DNA of 64,000 nucleotides from Psittacicella melopsittaci (GCF_003585925.1 NZ_NRJH01000012.1:37969-101968); one strand, 5' to 3'; shown: positions 26,701-36,855, numbered from the stretch's first letter. A program made the numbers and translations. The notes: generated from the sequence alone by a model not told the origin.

Positions 26701-29700
26701 ATGAGTCTAAAGAACTACGTCCAATCTTTTTTCATTCTTCTGGCACGCCTCGAAGAAGACAAATTCAAATATCGCCCCGAGCAAGTAGAACTTGCTTGTG
26801 CTATAGCTAATTTGCTCGAAGGCACTAATAGCCAAAAGCAAGAACAAATTCATCTGAGTAAAATTCTTGCTCAGCACTTTAATTCACCCCAACCCGATCT
26901 TGATCAGGGTATAGCTCTTGTTGCTTTAATGCAGCAGGGGCAAAAAGCCGTGCTCCATATTTTAGATTCGCTCCTCAAAGTCTACCAAAAAAGCCTCGAA
27001 AAGGCTAATTTCAATCAAAGTCTACAACAAGGTTTAACTTTAAGTGAGCTAGATCCAACTCCGATAAAAATTCAATTTTTACAGCAACTAGCGCAAGCTA
27101 ATTATCAAGAACTCAGTCAACAAGTTCCAGAAAAACAGGTTGAAGAACTCAACCTCCTTGCCTATGCCACCGTTTTAGCGTTTTTTCAAGAAGACGAGCA
27201 AAGTTCGGCACAATTAAAAAAGAGCCTGAGTAAACTCAATCAAGTTTATAGCGAAGATTTTAAAGCTTCGAGCCAGCAAATTGAACTAGGCAAAAAACTA
27301 GCCGACTACCTTGAGTCTAATGCTAGCCCTGAAGTGGAAACACCTGACGTTGGCGATGAGTACTTTAAAGCTGCGAGCAATGCTTTTCTTAGTCCCGAAC
27401 TTGAGCAATTACAGCAAGACGAAAAAACTCTTGTCCGTGAAGCACCAACAGGAACGGGTAAATCCTTTGCTTATTTAGTGCCAATTCTCTTTGCCAATCA
27501 ACGTGTAATCGTTTCTACTTTTATGAAGGCTCTGCAAGAGCAACTAAGCAAAGAACTACCTGAGTTAATCCAAACGATTATTCAGCTGAGTCAAAAAGCA
27601 CAAAAGCTGCAATTACATATTCAACAAAAATTCAAGTCTCTAAGTCAGTCTGAGTACCAAAAAGTAAAAGAGCAGGTTGAGGCAACTAAAATCCAACTAC
27701 AAAAAGACCTTGAGTTCGGCAAGGTGGTGCAAGATCCCTATGCTGTAGACCTCCGGGCTCTCGAGTTTGACTGGCCAACCGAGCATCTTACGGGCATGCG
27801 CCATATAGTTTTTAAAGGACAAAGTAACTACTTTTGTCCTCGTGCTTTAGCTTTTTTACGTAATGACTACCAAGACGAAGACTCTTTTTTATCCTCGCTT
27901 TACCATGTAAAACGAGGTAAAACCAAACAAGACCTGGTAATCCAAGCAACTACTAACAAATCCATTATCAATGAAGGGCACGAAGTTGCTTTTAGTGGCT
28001 ATTTAATTGAGCAATTAAACCGCTGGCTCATAACCCAGGAAGACGCAGTTCACAAACTTGATTTTGATAACTTGCCTGGTAAATTACGCGTAAACGAAGA
28101 ACAACGCAGTTTTCTTTTTCTTAACCGCAAAGAGTGTAGTATGAACAATTGTAAATATGCGCAAAAATGCCCATATTTACAAGTAAGAGAAAAAGTAAAA
28201 GAAGCAAAACTAGTTATTCTCAATCATAATACGCTGTACTATCAAGCTAATAGCGAAGGATTAAATAAAGACTGCCAAGCAATTATTGTCGATGAGGCAC
28301 ATAACCTGCCTCATGTTCTCACCAATAGTGAGGCTATTCGCATTACCCCTGAAGAAATGCTCAATGTTCTTACCGACATAAGTAATGAACTCAAAGAATT
28401 ACCTATGTCCAATAATATGTACACGGCACCTTTTAGTGATCTGCAAGACAATGCTTGGGCATATTTCCCTGACTATGTTGATAGTGAAAGCCTTGCCCAA
28501 ACTGAAGAGTTTATTGCTCAGGCACGTTGTCATTTACCTGGTATAGATTATTTACCTGTAGCTTGGTTTTTAAGTCAAGAAGCTAACCTTGCCTATAGTA
28601 AAAACAAACAAGGGCAAGTGAATCATTTTCTTAGCTCGCTCCAGCAAAGTCTGGCTGGCTTAGCTGCCAAGGACTATCAGCTCTTTAGTAAGAATTTGTC
28701 AATTTGGTGTAAGCCTGAGTATGCTAGCTTGCCTCTAAGTTGGCAAAGAGAGCTTCTACTCTATGAACAAAATCGCCAACTTAGCACACCAGACGGCAAT
28801 ATTCTTGCCAACTTAAATGTGCTTAATGTCCCAGTGGAGTCAAGACTGGTAAAACAAATACAAGATTGGCGCCAACAGCACGAGAACAGTCCAAGAGCTT
28901 GGGTTAACCCTTTACAAGTAGTTGTTGACTTTAAGCAACGCTATGGGCAAGCTTGGCAAATGACCCAAGCTTTATTGCGTGGGCATAATCAGTTAAATCT
29001 GGGCACCAGCAGTAAAGTACACAAAGAAAGCCTGCTTGATTTAGAGTTTTATGGTGAACAAACAAGCGTTAGTGCCAGTGACCTAGTGCTAGTTGCCGAT
29101 CAAGAAAACAAACGCCCTAACTATAGTTTTTCTCTCTTAACTTATCCTGCCGAGCATCTAGTAGAGGCAGGACGAACTTTAGGACGCGATCTTTTAGCTC
29201 CTCTCGATCAAGCTCAAGAAGAAAAACGTTATCTTGCTCAAACTAAAGCTCTGAGCTATCGCCAAGACAAATGGCAAGAGCTTTTTGCTCCCCAACTCGA
29301 GAGCTTAAAAGCTCAAGTTAAAAGCGAGAAAAAACGCTTGCAAGCCTTACAAGGTTACATAGAGCAACTCAATGCTTGCGAAGAAAACTTCAATCAAGAG
29401 CATAAAAAAGAACTGAGCAACACTCGAGCTCGTGATCTGCTTAGCTACCTTGAGCAAGCTCGTAATATCTTTACGGGCGAACAAAGAATTAACTACAAAG
29501 GCAAGGTACTCTATTTGCTCGAGCAACCTCAAAATGCTCAGTTCGTACAAAACTGGTTAGGCAAGGATGCTAGCCAACGCATGAGTGCTTTTGTAAATCA
29601 GTATCCGCACTTAAAAGCTCTGGGTAAGTTCTTTACGAGCCAAGAGGCAGAGTTACAAGCCTTAACTGGAGTAAGTGATTATCGCCAACTTAAATTAAGC

Positions 29701-31611
29701 CTTGCTCAACTGCAAAACTGGCAGGATAAGCAAGTGACAGATAATTTACGTCTGGCTCTTACTATAGTTGCCTTATTGCAAGAGCAAGCTCTTAGCGAGC
29801 ATCAACTAGGCTGTAAATTTGCAGAACAACTCGAGCAAATCCCTTGTCCGCCTGAGTTTGAAGCCAAAGAGATAACTCTGTTTAATAAAGCGCATCAGCA
29901 ACTTGAGCTCGAGCATCATATCGAACAATTACAAGCTCAAGTTAAAGAGTTAAATGCCATTCGCCCTCTTGACTTGCCTCAACCTGAGAAAAATCTCACT
30001 CAGGGGCAACTGGGCTTAATTAAGAGCCTTGCCCAACAAGGACTCAATCGTGCTTATACAGGGATTAGGCAAGAAATTGAAATGCTCAAGCATACCATTG
30101 TTAACTTGCAAAATACTTTGTTTTATATTGCCGAAAATGTCCACGAGCAAGAAGTCAAGAAAAACAACCTCAACTATGTCAACTACACCAGCAAAGAATA
30201 CTGCTGGGCTGAGTTAGCTTTACATCCAGGACATGCGGTAGCACCTACGCCTGGGCAATTATTACAACGTGGTCTTGAAAGTCCAATGGATCTGGCAATT
30301 GCTCGCACTTGGCATAGTAGCTTTATTACCAAGCAAGTAAACTTTTGGCAACAAGATGAACCTCAAGCTACCCCTTGGGAATTAGTAATGCAGGCCTTTA
30401 CTCGCATGCGTCGCCTCTACCAAAAAATCAAGCCGATGCTCCGAGAGCAAATTAGTCGCTTGGAAAAAGATCTTGAAACTCCTGGCGAACTCACAGCCCA
30501 AGAGGTCGAGCAAAGCAATGCCTTGATTCAAAAGGAAATTCGTGATGCCGAGTTTAAACTTGAAACACTCAATCAAATGTATGAGGTTTTATCTTACTTT
30601 AGTCGCTATACAGGTTACACTGACAGCCAAAGACAAAAGTATGCTTATGTAATGCTTGATGTAGATGAGCAACGCAAGCAAATTGTCTTTAATTTAAAAC
30701 CGCTCGAGTCAATTCAAGCCTTTAGTAATTTACGCTCGGCTTTTGCTAAAGCCAAATGGGTACTTACTTCGGCAACTCTTAGTATTGCTCAAGATTGTTC
30801 GCGTTTTACCCAAACTCTGGGAATAAAATACGCCAATGTTGATATAGTAGCTTCACCGTTTCGTCATCACCAAAGAGCATATTTTTATATGCAAAACAAC
30901 AAAGGCGAAAACGACGCGGCTGCTTTAATTTATCGCAATAAAGGACGTTGCCTCTGGTTATGTACTTCAAATCAACGCGTAAAATATGTGAGTAAAAAAT
31001 TACAGGAAATGCTTGATACTATGGTAGAAAAGCAAGTTATGGCAGATTTTGAGAAAAATCGTCAAGTGCCAACTCTTGCTGAAAAAGAAGATGCCGTAGA
31101 TAAGGCAAGGTTCAAGGTGTTATGGCAAGACCGTGAAGTTACCAATAACTTTCTTATTGAAAGCCTCAAAAGCGATCCACGTACAGTGGTGGTAGCGACA
31201 CGTTCGTTTTGGGAAGGGGTAGATATTAAAGGGGATAAGCTCTCATTAATTATTATGGATAAATATCCAAATCCACAACTCAATGCTTATTACAATACTT
31301 TAAGTAAGCTCTATGCGCAAAACTCTAACTACTATTACTCACAGTACTATAATGCCGATGGCTATATTATCTTTAAGCAGGGCTTAGGACGCTTAATTCG
31401 AACCGAAGATGACTTTGGTTTAATTATGCTTCTTGACCATGGCAAAAAAGCTTATCTGCAACAGAATATGCCAATTGATTATCCAAACTATGTTCTTGAT
31501 TTCCAAGGCAACCTTGGACAGGCGTTAAACTTTTTAGATCAACAAGAAGAGCTCTATCATCAACGCAAAACTCAAGTTAGAAAGAACGATGAGGAACTTA
31601 TAGAAGAATAA
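26701..31611 (+). CDS. Very large DinG/XPD-family iron-sulfur DNA helicase
   Basis: 1636 residues, more than twice the length of E. coli DinG (716) or YoaA (636). Superfamily 2 motifs in order: Walker A APTGTGKS (about 244-251), an XPD-type 4Fe-4S cysteine set Cys379, Cys479, Cys484 and Cys490, DEAH box VDEAHNL (531), then a roughly 700-residue insertion rich in Gln, Leu and Glu with predicted helices and coiled coil. Domain 2 follows with TSATLS, SPF, WLCTSNQR, SFWEGVDIKGDKL (Trp at 1504) and GLGRLIRTEDDFG (motif VI). The first 230 residues are an additional N-terminal helical region. By family it is a 5'-3' ATP-dependent helicase acting on damaged or structured DNA. The gene is single, with its own terminator. 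An LHR-like or phage-derived role is less likely given the FeS motif. Confidence 0.85.
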   Translation: MSLKNYVQSFFILLARLEEDKFKYRPEQVELACAIANLLEGTNSQKQEQIHLSKILAQHFNSPQPDLDQGIALVALMQQGQKAVLHILDSLLKVYQKSLEKANFNQSLQQGLTLSELDPTPIKIQFLQQLAQANYQELSQQVPEKQVEELNLLAYATVLAFFQEDEQSSAQLKKSLSKLNQVYSEDFKASSQQIELGKKLADYLESNASPEVETPDVGDEYFKAASNAFLSPELEQLQQDEKTLVREAPTGTGKSFAYLVPILFANQRVIVSTFMKALQEQLSKELPELIQTIIQLSQKAQKLQLHIQQKFKSLSQSEYQKVKEQVEATKIQLQKDLEFGKVVQDPYAVDLRALEFDWPTEHLTGMRHIVFKGQSNYFCPRALAFLRNDYQDEDSFLSSLYHVKRGKTKQDLVIQATTNKSIINEGHEVAFSGYLIEQLNRWLITQEDAVHKLDFDNLPGKLRVNEEQRSFLFLNRKECSMNNCKYAQKCPYLQVREKVKEAKLVILNHNTLYYQANSEGLNKDCQAIIVDEAHNLPHVLTNSEAIRITPEEMLNVLTDISNELKELPMSNNMYTAPFSDLQDNAWAYFPDYVDSESLAQTEEFIAQARCHLPGIDYLPVAWFLSQEANLAYSKNKQGQVNHFLSSLQQSLAGLAAKDYQLFSKNLSIWCKPEYASLPLSWQRELLLYEQNRQLSTPDGNILANLNVLNVPVESRLVKQIQDWRQQHENSPRAWVNPLQVVVDFKQRYGQAWQMTQALLRGHNQLNLGTSSKVHKESLLDLEFYGEQTSVSASDLVLVADQENKRPNYSFSLLTYPAEHLVEAGRTLGRDLLAPLDQAQEEKRYLAQTKALSYRQDKWQELFAPQLESLKAQVKSEKKRLQALQGYIEQLNACEENFNQEHKKELSNTRARDLLSYLEQARNIFTGEQRINYKGKVLYLLEQPQNAQFVQNWLGKDASQRMSAFVNQYPHLKALGKFFTSQEAELQALTGVSDYRQLKLSLAQLQNWQDKQVTDNLRLALTIVALLQEQALSEHQLGCKFAEQLEQIPCPPEFEAKEITLFNKAHQQLELEHHIEQLQAQVKELNAIRPLDLPQPEKNLTQGQLGLIKSLAQQGLNRAYTGIRQEIEMLKHTIVNLQNTLFYIAENVHEQEVKKNNLNYVNYTSKEYCWAELALHPGHAVAPTPGQLLQRGLESPMDLAIARTWHSSFITKQVNFWQQDEPQATPWELVMQAFTRMRRLYQKIKPMLREQISRLEKDLETPGELTAQEVEQSNALIQKEIRDAEFKLETLNQMYEVLSYFSRYTGYTDSQRQKYAYVMLDVDEQRKQIVFNLKPLESIQAFSNLRSAFAKAKWVLTSATLSIAQDCSRFTQTLGIKYANVDIVASPFRHHQRAYFYMQNNKGENDAAALIYRNKGRCLWLCTSNQRVKYVSKKLQEMLDTMVEKQVMADFEKNRQVPTLAEKEDAVDKARFKVLWQDREVTNNFLIESLKSDPRTVVVATRSFWEGVDIKGDKLSLIIMDKYPNPQLNAYYNTLSKLYAQNSNYYYSQYYNADGYIIFKQGLGRLIRTEDDFGLIMLLDHGKKAYLQQNMPIDYPNYVLDFQGNLGQALNFLDQQEELYHQRKTQVRKNDEELIEE

Positions 31612-31692
31612 GAAATATCTAAAAAGGAAATCTAGAAATTTATAACATTTATATGTTATTATATTTGCATTCTGTAAACTTAAATACATGCG

Positions 31693-31730
31693 AATAGGAC
31701 ACAGCGTTATGTTGCGTCCTATTTTTTTTT
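31693..31730 (+). terminator. Terminator of the helicase gene
   Basis: AATAGGAC / GTCCTATT stem, with a partial inner stem, and nine T. It lies about 80 bp after the stop codon. Confidence 0.85.
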
Positions 31731-31767
31731 GCATAAAAAATCCGAAAAAGGAAAAACCTTTTTCGGA
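31731..31767 (-). terminator. Minus-strand terminator at the 3' end of the hsdS array
   Basis: TCCGAAAAAGG / CCTTTTTCGGA hairpin preceded by AAAAAA on the plus strand, so it ends transcripts running leftward out of the hsdS array. The same layout (cataaaaaatccgaa, hairpin, ttcgga) recurs at 40783-40815. Confidence 0.75.
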
Positions 31768-31930
31768 CATACCCTTTTAAATTTTTCAAGGACTCGTAAG
31801 CTTGAAGCAAAAAAAAGCTTAGGGACCCTCAAAAGATTATTCACTAGTTCCAATTTAGTGAATACTCATATATTTTACTCCATTTTTTAGAAAATGGGAA
31901 ATTTTTTTCAGTTTTTAGGATTTTTTTTAC
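31768..31930. other. Short spacer with inverted repeats
   Basis: It contains AAGCTT pairs (31799-31830) and the inverted repeat TTCACTA/TAGTGAA (about 31841-31863). No gene. Confidence 0.4.
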
Positions 31931-33085
31931 TTAAACAAACATTCTTTGGAGAAGGGCTTGTTTTAGGGTTTTGTGGTGTTCAATAGTTAGTTCTAATTGA
32001 GAGAATAAATTATCAAGATCTTTAAAGAGGTTGCTTAGCTTTTGTTGCTCAGCAAGATCTTGAGGATATTTTATTACAATCTGCTTAAAAGTTGTCTTAC
32101 TAACTTTTGGAATTCCAGCTCTGGTAGCATGTTTGTATGCTTCATTATTTAAGATAGCAGCCATAGCAAAATTGCCATACCCTTTATCTGAAATAGCCAT
32201 TGAACAAAGTTCACTTGCAAGGAACTTTCCTTCCCTATAAAATACAGCTCCAGCATTAGCACCATGAGTAGCCCAGGTTATGCAGTCGCTATATAAATAA
32301 GTGTCACTATATCCACAAATACCGTTATTTGTTGTTTGAGAAGTAATAACAGGATATTTATAAGTTTCAGTTTGTTTATCCTTAACAAGGTCTGTTACAT
32401 TTTTAATCTCACCACTGATAAAACGATCAAAAATATTTTCTACTTTATTTTCAGACCATGGATAGGTAAACTCAGGAAATCTTAGTTCAGGTTGAGTTCC
32501 GTTTTTAACAACTAGAAGTTTATAGATTAAAGACTGTTTTAGTTCTTTTATTTTAGATAATGCATTTTGTAGACTAGTTATCTTATTGTCAACATCTTTA
32601 AAGAAGTTACCGATTTTTTGCTGTTCTGCAAGATCAGGAGGATAAGTAAACACTATCTGCTCCATCACATTATTCATTAACTTAGGAATAACAGCTTTAG
32701 CCACATACCTAAAAGCAACCCTATTGAGAGCTTCTGCCATAGCTTTGTTACTATATCCACGATGAGAAATAAGAACTCCATTTACGTTAGTACTATAGAA
32801 CTTTCCTGAACGAAATGTTACACGTCCTGCATAACCATCGGTAGTCCAAGTTATAGCGTCCTCAAAAAGGTATTCGTTGTAGTAACCGATAATTCCATTA
32901 TTCACTGTCTGTGATGAATAAACAGGATATATATATATAGGGGTAGGAACAGGACTCATTTTGGATACTGCAAGTACTTGTCCACGAGTTATTTCATCGA
33001 AGATATTCTTAACTTGATCTCTTACCCAAGGAGTACTAAACTCAGGAAATCTGAGTGTTGGTCCCTGTATAATCTGTTTTGTCAT
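31931..33085 (-). CDS. hsdS: Type I restriction-modification specificity subunit HsdS, copy 1 (SSR in the in-frame state)
   Basis: 384 residues. Standard HsdS layout: target-recognition domain 1 (about 14-145), a conserved helical spacer (EQQKIGNFFKDVDNKITSLQNAL...LKQSLIYKLL, about 147-190), TRD2 (about 200-330) and a second spacer ending LKQALLQRMFV. HsdS pairs with HsdM (methylation) and HsdR (cleavage) and sets the bipartite DNA target. The gene begins MTKQIIQG, shared with copies 2-5, and carries a (TA)6 tract encoding IYIY at 32927-32939. This is the only copy of the five in which the tract keeps the frame open. TRD1 resembles TRD2 of copies 3 and 6. Candidate -10 on the minus strand at 33151-33156. 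Confidence 0.9.
   Translation of the reverse strand: MTKQIIQGPTLRFPEFSTPWVRDQVKNIFDEITRGQVLAVSKMSPVPTPIYIYPVYSSQTVNNGIIGYYNEYLFEDAITWTTDGYAGRVTFRSGKFYSTNVNGVLISHRGYSNKAMAEALNRVAFRYVAKAVIPKLMNNVMEQIVFTYPPDLAEQQKIGNFFKDVDNKITSLQNALSKIKELKQSLIYKLLVVKNGTQPELRFPEFTYPWSENKVENIFDRFISGEIKNVTDLVKDKQTETYKYPVITSQTTNNGICGYSDTYLYSDCITWATHGANAGAVFYREGKFLASELCSMAISDKGYGNFAMAAILNNEAYKHATRAGIPKVSKTTFKQIVIKYPQDLAEQQKLSNLFKDLDNLFSQLELTIEHHKTLKQALLQRMFV
32927..32939 (-). repeat. TA-dinucleotide tract, copy 1: 6 repeats (in frame)
   Basis: (AT)6A on the plus strand between GG and GGGG. Read on the minus strand as CCT ATA TAT ATA TAT CCT. Gene length is a multiple of three with six repeats. Confidence 0.9.
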
Positions 33086-33112
33086 GATTTTTTCTTAATT
33101 TTTGGTAATTTT

Positions 33113-33124
33113 GCTCTTTAGAGC
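33113..33124 (-). promoter_or_regulatory. 5'-UTR inverted repeat of hsdS copy 1
   Basis: GCTCTTTAGAGC (GCTCT/AGAGC). It lies between the start codon (33085) and the TATAAT on the minus strand (33151-33156). Copies 2-5 have different inverted repeats at the corresponding place. Confidence 0.45.
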
Positions 33125-33150
33125 GTATTTTATATGTAACAATAGTAAAT

Positions 33151-33156
33151 ATTATA
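33151..33156 (-). promoter_or_regulatory. Candidate -10 element of hsdS copy 1
   Basis: Minus-strand TATAAT inside GGTTATAATATTTACT, a sequence conserved upstream of all five array genes at 55-70 bases before the ATG. The -35 region is weak. Confidence 0.5.
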
Positions 33157-33215
33157 ACCTAAAGAAGGATCATCATTGATATGAAAACGCCTCTTTAATA
33201 CTTTCTGCAATATAA

Positions 33216-33248
33216 ATAAGTCCCCAACACAAAGTGTTAAGGACTTAT
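33216..33248 (-). terminator. Terminator between hsdS copies 2 and 1
   Basis: ATAAGTCC...CAACAC / GTT.AGGACTTAT hairpin following the stop of copy 2. Near-identical hairpins follow copies 3, 4 and 5, so each copy appears to be a separate transcription unit. Confidence 0.65.
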
Positions 33249-33262
33249 ATGTAATTTAAAGC

Positions 33263-34877
33263 TTAAACAAACATTCTTTGTAAAAGAGCTTGCTTAAACC
33301 TTTCAAGAGAAGATATTTTAGAAGATAGCTCTTTAATATGATTTTCCACGTCTGTAATTAAATTAGAAACTTTTATCTGTTCTTCTTTACTAGGGAGAAC
33401 CGTAAGCATATTTAATATATCTTTACTACTAATCTTACGAAGAGTACTACCTTCAGCACCCCAATTTACTATACTTAATAAAATTTGTAAAAATTTACTA
33501 TCAATACCTTTATCATTTGTTAACCAAATAATATTAGAATCCTTATAGTACGCTTCTTCGCCATTATAAACTATACTTTTTCCTATAGTCCCAATTGCAG
33601 ACATCATCACATCGCCTTTTTTAGGATATGGATATTTACTCTTATAAGTTTCAAATAACTCACGAGTAATGTAAGCATCAGCCTGTCCACCAAAAGTTCC
33701 TATTTTATAAAAAGGTATATCACCTTCTGGTGTAGTCTGCTCTATAAGCACCCTCTTACAAGATTTTACCGAGCCTATTTTCTCAAAAGTAATCACATCC
33801 CATGGACTATCAAAAGAAGCAAATCTTAATCTTGGAATTGGATTTCTTGTTGAAGGAATCAACTGACGAAGTAGATATTCTTTCAATATGGAGTAATTCT
33901 CTTTCAAAACTTTAGACATCTGAATTAGTTTATCAAGATCTTTAAAAAAGTTACCTATTTTTTGTTGTTCTATTTCTTCAGGTAAATGAAAGTGCAGATC
34001 AGTGAGCATATCAAGAACTATATATGGTATAACACCACCTCTAGATTCCATTTTAATTTTCTTATCCAGAGGCTTCTTTATTACATTAAATATAAAACTA
34101 CGATCTGCTTTAAAATTCTGCAATACATATGTTCGTTGATAAGCATTAAACTTTCCATCAACTAACTGCATAAAGCCAATGGATCCATTACCTGCTATAG
34201 TTATCGCAGGTCCTTCAAATGCATATGAATTTGTTTTTAAAACTTTGATACCACAGGTATAAAAGTTATACTTACCATTTTCATCAGCTTCATCTAAGTT
34301 AACCTTACCAGTCGTAATGCTTACAAGATCTCCTAGTTTAGTCTTATTCCAGTCTTTACTAAATCCAGCAAACCTTAATTTAGGTTGGTTACTTGTCTTC
34401 TTAGCCGAGCTTTTTTTAATGGAGTCTGTAAAGGTGTTTTGTTCCTTTACTTGTTCAGCAGGATTTGTTGAAGTGTATAATCTTAATTCATCCAACTTCA
34501 GATAAATATTTCCTGCTGCAGCTATATGCTTAAACTTACTTAAAGTTTTAGCTATAGCTTTATCTGCAAACGTATTCTTAAAGCCAAGAACACTATTTAC
34601 ATGGCTGCTATAAAGTTTACCTCCATGGAAAGATAAAGTACTAGTTGTAACATTCCTAGATAAGTATTCTTTAGAGTATCCTGAGACCCCATTATCTATA
34701 TCTTCTAATGATTGGAACGGATATATATATAGGGGCTAAAATAGTGTTGGCTTTAGGCACTGTCAGCACCTGTCCTTGGGTAGATTTTACGAAGATTTTC
34801 TTCATTTCTTCTATTACCCAAGGTCCACTATACCCAGTAAAACTAGGTAAAGTACCCTGTATAATCTGTTTTGTCAT
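33263..34877 (-). CDS. hsdS: HsdS copy 2, phase-OFF by a (TA)5 tract
   Basis: Translation from the ATG at 34877 (MTKQIIQG...) reads into (TA)5 at 34721-34731 and stops at 34692 after 61 residues. With six or three repeats the frame would stay open to 33263: 1615 bases plus 2 gives 539 codons. I read the intervening frame and found no stop. The downstream ORF (33263-34495, from a TTG) is an intact HsdS body: TRD1 (LGDLVSITTGK...), spacer EQQKIGNFFKDLDKLIQ, TRD2 (FEKIGSVKSCKR...), C-terminus FKQALLQRMFV. The predicted ON product (538 residues) carries an extra N-terminal truncated TRD of about 125 residues. Low-level translation from the TTG at 34495 cannot be excluded. Confidence 0.85.
34721..34731 (-). 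repeat. TA-dinucleotide tract, copy 2: 5 repeats (out of frame)
   Basis: (AT)5A between GG and GGGG, at the position homologous to the copy 1 tract. It gives ...APIYISVPIIRRYR-stop. Confidence 0.9.
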
Positions 34878-34900
34878 GATATTTTCTTAATTTTTGAAAT

Positions 34901-34922
34901 AGTTATCTTAATCAGGATAACT
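34901..34922 (-). promoter_or_regulatory. 5'-UTR inverted repeat of hsdS copy 2
   Basis: AGTTATC..TTAATCAG..GATAACT: 7-bp arms, 24 bases upstream of the ATG. The -10 (minus-strand TATAAT) is at 34947-34952. Confidence 0.5.
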
Positions 34923-35011
34923 TTATTGTATTTGGCGATAGTAAATATTATAACCGAAAGAAAGATCATTAATATAGAAAACGCCTCTTTAATACTTTCT
35001 ACAATATAAAT

Positions 35012-35040
35012 AAGTCCTCAACACTAAGTGTCGAGGACTT
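35012..35040 (-). terminator. Terminator between hsdS copies 3 and 2
   Basis: AAGTCCTCAACACT / AGTGTCGAGGACTT hairpin with one mismatch, just after the copy 3 stop. Confidence 0.65.
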
Positions 35041-35051
35041 TAATCACTGGG

Positions 35052-36718
35052 TTAAACAAACATACGTTGTAATAGAGCTTGTTTTAGAGTCTTGTGATTT
35101 TCTATAGCTCTTTCGTAAGTAAAAACTAAATTATCAATCTCTGTTAAAAAACTTGAAATTTGATGTTGTTCTGAAATTTCACTAGGATAAAAGATTAAAA
35201 TTTCAGCCATCGTTGTGTTCATTAGCTTAAGATTATCTGCTCTAGACACATGTTTATAAGTAACTAGATTTAAAATTTCAGCCATTGCTGTATTGGAGTA
35301 ACCTTTGTTAGAAAGCAATACTCCATTAATATTGGTACTGAAGAACTTACCCTTTCTAAAAGCTACCGTACCAGCATAAGCTCCATCTGTAGCCCAAGTG
35401 ATAGAGTTTTCAAATAAATATTGATTATAATATCCAGCAATACCATAATTTGTGATTTTAGAGGAATATACAGGATATTTATACTCTGTCGTTGGTAATT
35501 CCTTAATTTTATTCATTGGAAGAACTTCGCCACGAGTGATCTCATCAAAAATATGATTTACTTTATTTTTTACCCATGGCACATAGAATTCAGGAAATCT
35601 TAATTCAGGTTGTTCTCCGTTTTTCACAACAAGAAGCTTCGAAATTAAGGTTCGTTTTAGTTCTTTTGTTATCGATAATGTATTTTGTAGACTAGTAATT
35701 TTATTGTCAACGTCTTTAAAGAAGTTACCTATTTTCTGTTGTTCTTCTAATGAAGGAAATATAATTTCAAAAGTTAATATAGCTTTTTCAGTTACAAGTT
35801 TTGATCCTGTCCCATTCGCATGCATTTCTTTAGATTTGAGAAACGCATCTCTGGTAATGTTGTAATATAAAAAATTTGGATCACCATATTTAATATTAAA
35901 GGAAGGAACCATTTTTGAACTACATTTTCCATTAAACTCTTTAGGTATTATTGCTATCGCTTTATTTAAAAAGTTTTGCTTACCATAGATTAATTGACCT
36001 GCTGTTCTTTTATAATACTCGGTTGCTCCTAGTTTTAGATTAACATCTTTACAATGAGCCAATCCTTTTAAATGCAATCTTAGAGTAAGCAATTGATCTA
36101 CAGAAGTAACATCAACTTTTTCTTGTATAGGAAGCTCTAAAAACTTAGATAATGTAGAGGTGCTCCATTTGTCTGTAAATTCAGGAAACCTTATTCTAGG
36201 TTGATCTCGATTCTTCTTAGCTACAGATTTTACAGAGGCAACCTTATTGCTTGATTTAGTGGTATTTAAGGTACTTTCCTTAAATACATTATTGTTAATA
36301 GGGATTGTAAAGGTATTCCATACCTTTACTTGTATAGCTGGATTAGTTGGAATACTAGATTTTAATAATTCTTCTAACTTGCTATTATTTCCTGCTATAA
36401 CTTTATCTGCAAACGAGTTCTTAAAGCCAAGAACACTATTTACATGGCTACTATAAAGTTTACTTCTAAGGAAGGAAAAAGTACTAGTTGTAACATTCCT
36501 AGATAAGTATTCTTTAGAGTATCCTGAGCCCCCATTATCTATATCTTCTAATGATTGGAACGGATATATATAGGGGCTAAAATAGTGTTGGCTTTAGGCA
36601 CTGTCAGCACCTGTTCTTGGGTAGGTTTTATGAAGAAATTCTTCATTTTCTCTATTACCCAAGGTCCACTATACCCAGTAAAACTAGGTAAAGTACCCTG
36701 TATAATCTGTTTTGTCAT
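35052..36718 (-). CDS. hsdS: HsdS copy 3, phase-OFF by a (TA)4 tract
   Basis: From the ATG at 36718 the frame runs through (TA)4 at 36564-36572 and stops eight bases after the tract (...APIYIRSNH-stop). Adding two repeats (or removing one) restores an open frame to 35052: 1667 plus 4 bases is 557 codons, and no stop was found by reading the frame. The body has TRD1 (LSKFLELPIQEKVDV...LTLRLHLKGL), nearly identical to TRD1 of copy 4, the spacer EEQQKIGNFFKDVDNKITSL, and TRD2 (IFDEITRGEVLPMNK...), of the family found as TRD1 in copy 1. It ends LKQALLQRMFV. There is a small in-frame deletion in the N-terminal leader domain relative to copies 2, 4 and 5. Confidence 0.83.
36564..36572 (-). repeat. 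TA-dinucleotide tract, copy 3: 4 repeats (out of frame)
   Basis: (AT)4A between GG and GGGG at the conserved position. Confidence 0.9.
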
Positions 36719-36741
36719 GATATTTTCTTAATTTTTGAAAG

Positions 36742-36763
36742 AGTTATCTTAATTGAGATAACT
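36742..36763 (-). promoter_or_regulatory. 5'-UTR inverted repeat of hsdS copy 3
   Basis: AGTTATC..TTAATTGA..GATAACT. The arms are identical to copy 2, the loop differs. The -10 (minus-strand TATAAT) is at 36787-36792. Confidence 0.5.
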
Positions 36764-36855
36764 TTATTGTATTGGCGATAATAAATATTATAACCGAAAC
36801 AAAGATCATTAATACAGAAAACGCCTCTTTAGATCGATATTAGATAAGCATAATA

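Noticed and set aside
26701..31611. HsdR subunit of the neighbouring type I system
   Set aside because: The motifs are of the DinG/XPD type with four FeS cysteines; no PD-(D/E)xK nuclease domain is visible, and the gene is on the opposite strand.
34500..34877. Reading copies 2-5 as ordinary decayed pseudogenes with random frameshifts
   Set aside because: All four breaks fall in the same TA tract, the rest of each frame is intact, and the repeat number alone accounts for the frame in every copy.
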